53,719 nucleotides of DNA, from the NCBI RefSeq assembly GCF_002377905.1, contig NZ_DFQS01000029.1, positions 1 to 53,719 of the forward strand. Reading direction: 5' to 3'. Source of the stretch: Psychrobacter sp. UBA3483. GTDB lineage: Bacteria > Pseudomonadota > Gammaproteobacteria > Pseudomonadales > Moraxellaceae. Made by a program: the position numbers and the translations under genes. This document shows positions 51,346 to 53,719 of the stretch, piece after piece; within the stretch, counting starts at the first letter, position 1, and the number at the start of each line of letters is the position of its first letter. The notes under the pieces were generated by a model that saw nothing but the letters and a program-made list of their open reading frames with translations, had not been told where the DNA came from and did no database searches.

Positions 51346-52944
51346 ATGCAACGACGCCAACTGATTAAAGCGATGGGTTTAAGCTTAGGCGCTATCAGCA
51401 CCTCCGCTGCGGTAAGCGGTTGCCAAACACTTGCTAAGCAGCCAAAGCTACCAAGCACCATCACCCAAATGGGACACTTTCCCAATATCATCGTCGGTAG
51501 TGGCTATGGCGGCGCAGTATCAGCACTACGATTAAGCGAAAAAGGTCATAAGGTTCTGATACTTGAGATGGGTATGCGCTGGGATAGAACGCCCGAACAT
51601 AATACCTTTTGCAAAATGATTAGCGCCGATAAACGCTCAAGCTGGTTTAGCAATATGCCAAACGCCCCTATCCCTATTCCGATACCTATCAGAAAATACC
51701 CTGGGGTGTTGGATTTAATCGAATATGACGATATGAAAGTCTTTGCAGGGCGTGCTTATGGTGGCGGCTCTATCGTCAATGGCGCGATTGCCATTCAGCC
51801 AAGACGCGCGCATTTTGAAGCAGTGTTTCCTTGGGTTGATTCTAATGAGATGTACGATACTTATTTTCCTCGTGCCATGAAAAACCTGAAAGTCAGTAAA
51901 ATCCCTGAATCATTTTTTAATGAGTCAGAGCATTATGAATACACCCGCGCAGCTGAACGCCAAGCTGAAAAAGCCGGACTTAAAACAGAGTTCTTTGGCA
52001 ATAGCTACGACTTTGATTATATGCAAAAAGAAGCGCGTGGCGAAGTCTATGCCTCAGCATTGGGCGGCGAAGTCATCTATGGCAATAACGCTGGCAAGTA
52101 TTCACTCGATTTAACCTACCTAAAAGACGCTGAAGCCACAGGCAATGTCACGGTCAAAACCTTGCGCAAAGTCAATAGCATCCAAGCGCTCGATAATGAG
52201 CAACTCAGATTAGAAGTTCATGTGTTAAATACTACAGGCGGCATCGATAAAATTGAGCATTATACTTGCGATAAATTATTTCTAAATGCGGGCAGTACGG
52301 GTACTTCAGAGTTACTGCTTAAAAGCCAAGCCGAAAGGAAACTAAACAACCTAAACGAACATATCGGAAAACACTGGGGGCCAAACGGCAATATCATGAC
52401 CGGTCGCAATTTCGTCCACGCTGCTGGCACCACACAATCTACCATTCCGGTTAAAGGCATCAATATGTGGGACGGTGATAGAGACGGCTCGAAGTACAAA
52501 ATCTTTGCTGAGCTTGCGCCATTGCCATTGGGACTTGAGACTTGGACAACGCTATATCTCGCCATCACTGACAATCCAGAACGCGGCAATTATTACTATG
52601 ATAAAGCCACAAAAACCGTCAAACTCAACTGGAAACGCGAGCAAAATGAGTACTCGGTAAACGCTGCCAAAGAGCTGATCGAAAAACTCGCCAAAGTAAA
52701 TGGTGGCTCTACTTCAAGCTTATTATTCACAAAAGGCTTCGGCGATGACTTCTGCTATCATCCGCTTGGCGGCTGTGTCTTGGGTTTAGCAACTGATGAA
52801 GTGGGACGCGTCAAAGGGCACGAAAATATCTACGTGCAAGATGGTGCGTTAATCCCCGGCAGCGCAGGCGTCAATCCGTATGTGTTTATCACGGGACTTG
52901 CCGAGCGTAATATGGCGACTATTTTGAAGAGAGATTTTGTTTAG
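51346..52944 (+). CDS. GMC oxidoreductase, cholesterol-oxidase-like, Tat-type lipoprotein
   Basis: A 532 aa FAD-dependent GMC-family oxidase related to class I cholesterol oxidases. The N-terminus has a twin-arginine motif RRQLIK (3-8) and a lipobox VSGC (Cys26), suggesting Tat export of a folded flavoprotein and lipid anchoring. FAD-binding is at about 46-72 (NIIVGSGYGGAVSALRLSEKG region) with AYGGGSIVNGAIAIQP near 141-156. The active-site His appears in CYHPLGGCVLG and the conserved Asn in GSAGVNPYVFITGLAER. Whether sterols are the natural substrate is unknown. AGGA lies before the ATG. Confidence 0.88.
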   Translation: MQRRQLIKAMGLSLGAISTSAAVSGCQTLAKQPKLPSTITQMGHFPNIIVGSGYGGAVSALRLSEKGHKVLILEMGMRWDRTPEHNTFCKMISADKRSSWFSNMPNAPIPIPIPIRKYPGVLDLIEYDDMKVFAGRAYGGGSIVNGAIAIQPRRAHFEAVFPWVDSNEMYDTYFPRAMKNLKVSKIPESFFNESEHYEYTRAAERQAEKAGLKTEFFGNSYDFDYMQKEARGEVYASALGGEVIYGNNAGKYSLDLTYLKDAEATGNVTVKTLRKVNSIQALDNEQLRLEVHVLNTTGGIDKIEHYTCDKLFLNAGSTGTSELLLKSQAERKLNNLNEHIGKHWGPNGNIMTGRNFVHAAGTTQSTIPVKGINMWDGDRDGSKYKIFAELAPLPLGLETWTTLYLAITDNPERGNYYYDKATKTVKLNWKREQNEYSVNAAKELIEKLAKVNGGSTSSLLFTKGFGDDFCYHPLGGCVLGLATDEVGRVKGHENIYVQDGALIPGSAGVNPYVFITGLAERNMATILKRDFV

Positions 52945-53034
52945 ATTTTTGGAGAATTGGTTGGATAAAGAACGCTCATGAGGGGCATTTTTTGGTTGGA
53001 AATAATGCTGTTTTTATTTAGACAAGTATTAGAC

Positions 53035-53061
53035 GTTGGGTTACGCTATCGCTGACCTAAC
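53035..53061. repeat. Palindromic repeat resembling the GGTTGGGTTACGC-type dispersed element
   Basis: GTTGGGTTA pairs with TGACCTAAC (two G-T pairs) around loop CGCTATCGC. Elements of the form GTTGGGTTACGC...GCTAACCCAAC are widely dispersed in Moraxellaceae and other proteobacterial genomes. No T-run follows, so termination is unlikely. The family assignment is from memory of the pattern. Confidence 0.5.
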
Positions 53062-53133
53062 ATACACGCTTCTACTAATAGGAGTAAGGCTAACGGTAAC
53101 TTGTGTGTGAGGTTTAATATTTGTGAGTAAATT

Positions 53134-53719
53134 CTAGCTTTCCCCTGAACCTAATTTTTTAATTGCTTTATCAATATTTTGTAATTGCTCATTAGTTTTT
53201 ATTAAAGTTTCTGAAATCTTCTTATCCCAGTTTGAATCAGAAATATCTGTTCCGTGAAATGCTTCAACGAAAAGCTGAGACGAACTCGATGATCTATTAA
53301 ACCAAGACATAGAATTAGCTCTTCTGTACTTAGCTTTAACTATAATATTCTTACCTCCAATATATTTTTTTAGCCCTCCATATTGACCCCAAGAAATAAT
53401 AATCTTTTGGCTAGGGGCTAAGAAAGGAATTCCATCTACGATAGGCCCAGACATCATTGTTTTTGGCATGCTCTGAGGTTCTTCTATAGTGAAAGCTTTT
53501 TCAGGTAAATCTCTAGACGTTTCAAAAATTATATTTTCTGCTGGCCCTTTACCTATGTTCTCAATAATTAAAATAATAAGTGAGGGTCGCTTTTTATCTG
53601 TATCTACATAAACAATAATTTCTGGATCGGTTGACGAACGGTAGACCGCATAAGTTATGGCAGCTGAGGCCGTTGCTATTAAAGCTATAAACACAGATAT
53701 AGTAGAGCCTTTATAAAAG
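53134..53719 (-). CDS. Hypothetical protein with N-terminal membrane segment, truncated by the window edge
   Basis: A frame of at least 194 codons that stays open to the right end of the window, so the true start is probably outside it; a GTG at 53694 is an alternative start. A hydrophobic segment (VFIALIATASAAITYAVY) is near the N-terminus, followed by a beta-rich domain (LIILIIENIGKGPAENI near 50-66) and a charged helical C-terminus. No known family is recognised. The gene is visibly AT-richer than most of the window, which may mark an accessory gene. Confidence 0.6.
   Translation of the reverse strand, partial: FYKGSTISVFIALIATASAAITYAVYRSSTDPEIIVYVDTDKKRPSLIILIIENIGKGPAENIIFETSRDLPEKAFTIEEPQSMPKTMMSGPIVDGIPFLAPSQKIIISWGQYGGLKKYIGGKNIIVKAKYRRANSMSWFNRSSSSSQLFVEAFHGTDISDSNWDKKISETLIKTNEQLQNIDKAIKKLGSGES

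Noticed and set aside
1..53719. CRISPR array, prophage, insertion sequence, tRNA or rRNA gene
   Set aside because: No regularly spaced repeats with unique spacers, no transposase or integrase other than XerC, and no tRNA or rRNA signature was seen on reading; a tRNAscan or ISfinder search was not possible.

Overview
The window looks like a chromosomal segment of a Psychrobacter-type gammaproteobacterium (family Moraxellaceae). This is inferred from protein style (for example an unusually long acidic RpoN and Moraxellaceae-like lipoproteins), moderate GC with AT-rich intergenic DNA, and gene neighbourhoods such as rpsU next to yqeY, rpoN with hpf, and lptM-lysA-dapF-xerC. No prophage, insertion sequence, integron, CRISPR array, rRNA or tRNA gene was recognised. 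It is mainly core metabolism and housekeeping with a few accessory genes.

Layout. 1-4270: a polyamine ABC importer (potABC, start/stop codons overlapping by one base) behind a promoter with a perfect 9-bp inverted repeat, then a MetR-like LysR regulator. 4355-7006 (minus): fluoride channel crcB, tsaD, a lipoprotein cytochrome c and an acidic lipoprotein. 7515-12697: rpsU, yqeY, a BepA-like protease (minus), a TusA-like protein, rpoH, a DUF423 membrane protein and a lone thiS. 13030-15584 (minus): rpoN and hpf. 15878-20754: a nitrilase-family amidase, then the minus-strand cluster lptM, lysA, dapF, xerC. 21422-28563 (plus): ackA-pta, nadD-rsfS, a MOSC protein and an AmiD-like amidase lipoprotein, followed by two small ORFs. 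29117-33163 (minus): purL. 33567-34831: two tandem FMN-binding split-barrel paralogues. 34940-39490 (minus): pgsA, a renalase-like flavoprotein and acs. 39945-43686: a BaiN/HI0933-type flavoprotein, a pirin and an Old Yellow Enzyme (minus). 43943-48690: a two-repeat protein of unknown function, two lipoproteins and a FadL-family porin. 48734-52944: an EamA transporter, trpB without trpA, and a GMC oxidase resembling cholesterol oxidases with a Tat/lipoprotein signal. The last gene (from 53134, minus) runs off the right edge.

How it fits together. Acetate metabolism appears at both ends of the acetyl-CoA node: ackA-pta and acs. Stress and global regulation are represented by rpoH, rpoN, hpf and rsfS. 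Envelope maintenance is represented by bepA, lptM, the AmiD-like amidase and several lipoproteins. Most transcription units end in clear intrinsic terminators, many of them bidirectional between convergent genes.

Most worth a second look: an orphan plus-strand terminator hairpin at 36043-36076 whose loop copies the 16S rRNA anti-Shine-Dalgarno sequence (candidate small RNA); the internally duplicated protein at 43943-44722; the inverted repeat over the pot promoter; and short phased direct repeats upstream of pta, acs and the OYE gene. No complete new multi-gene system is evident.
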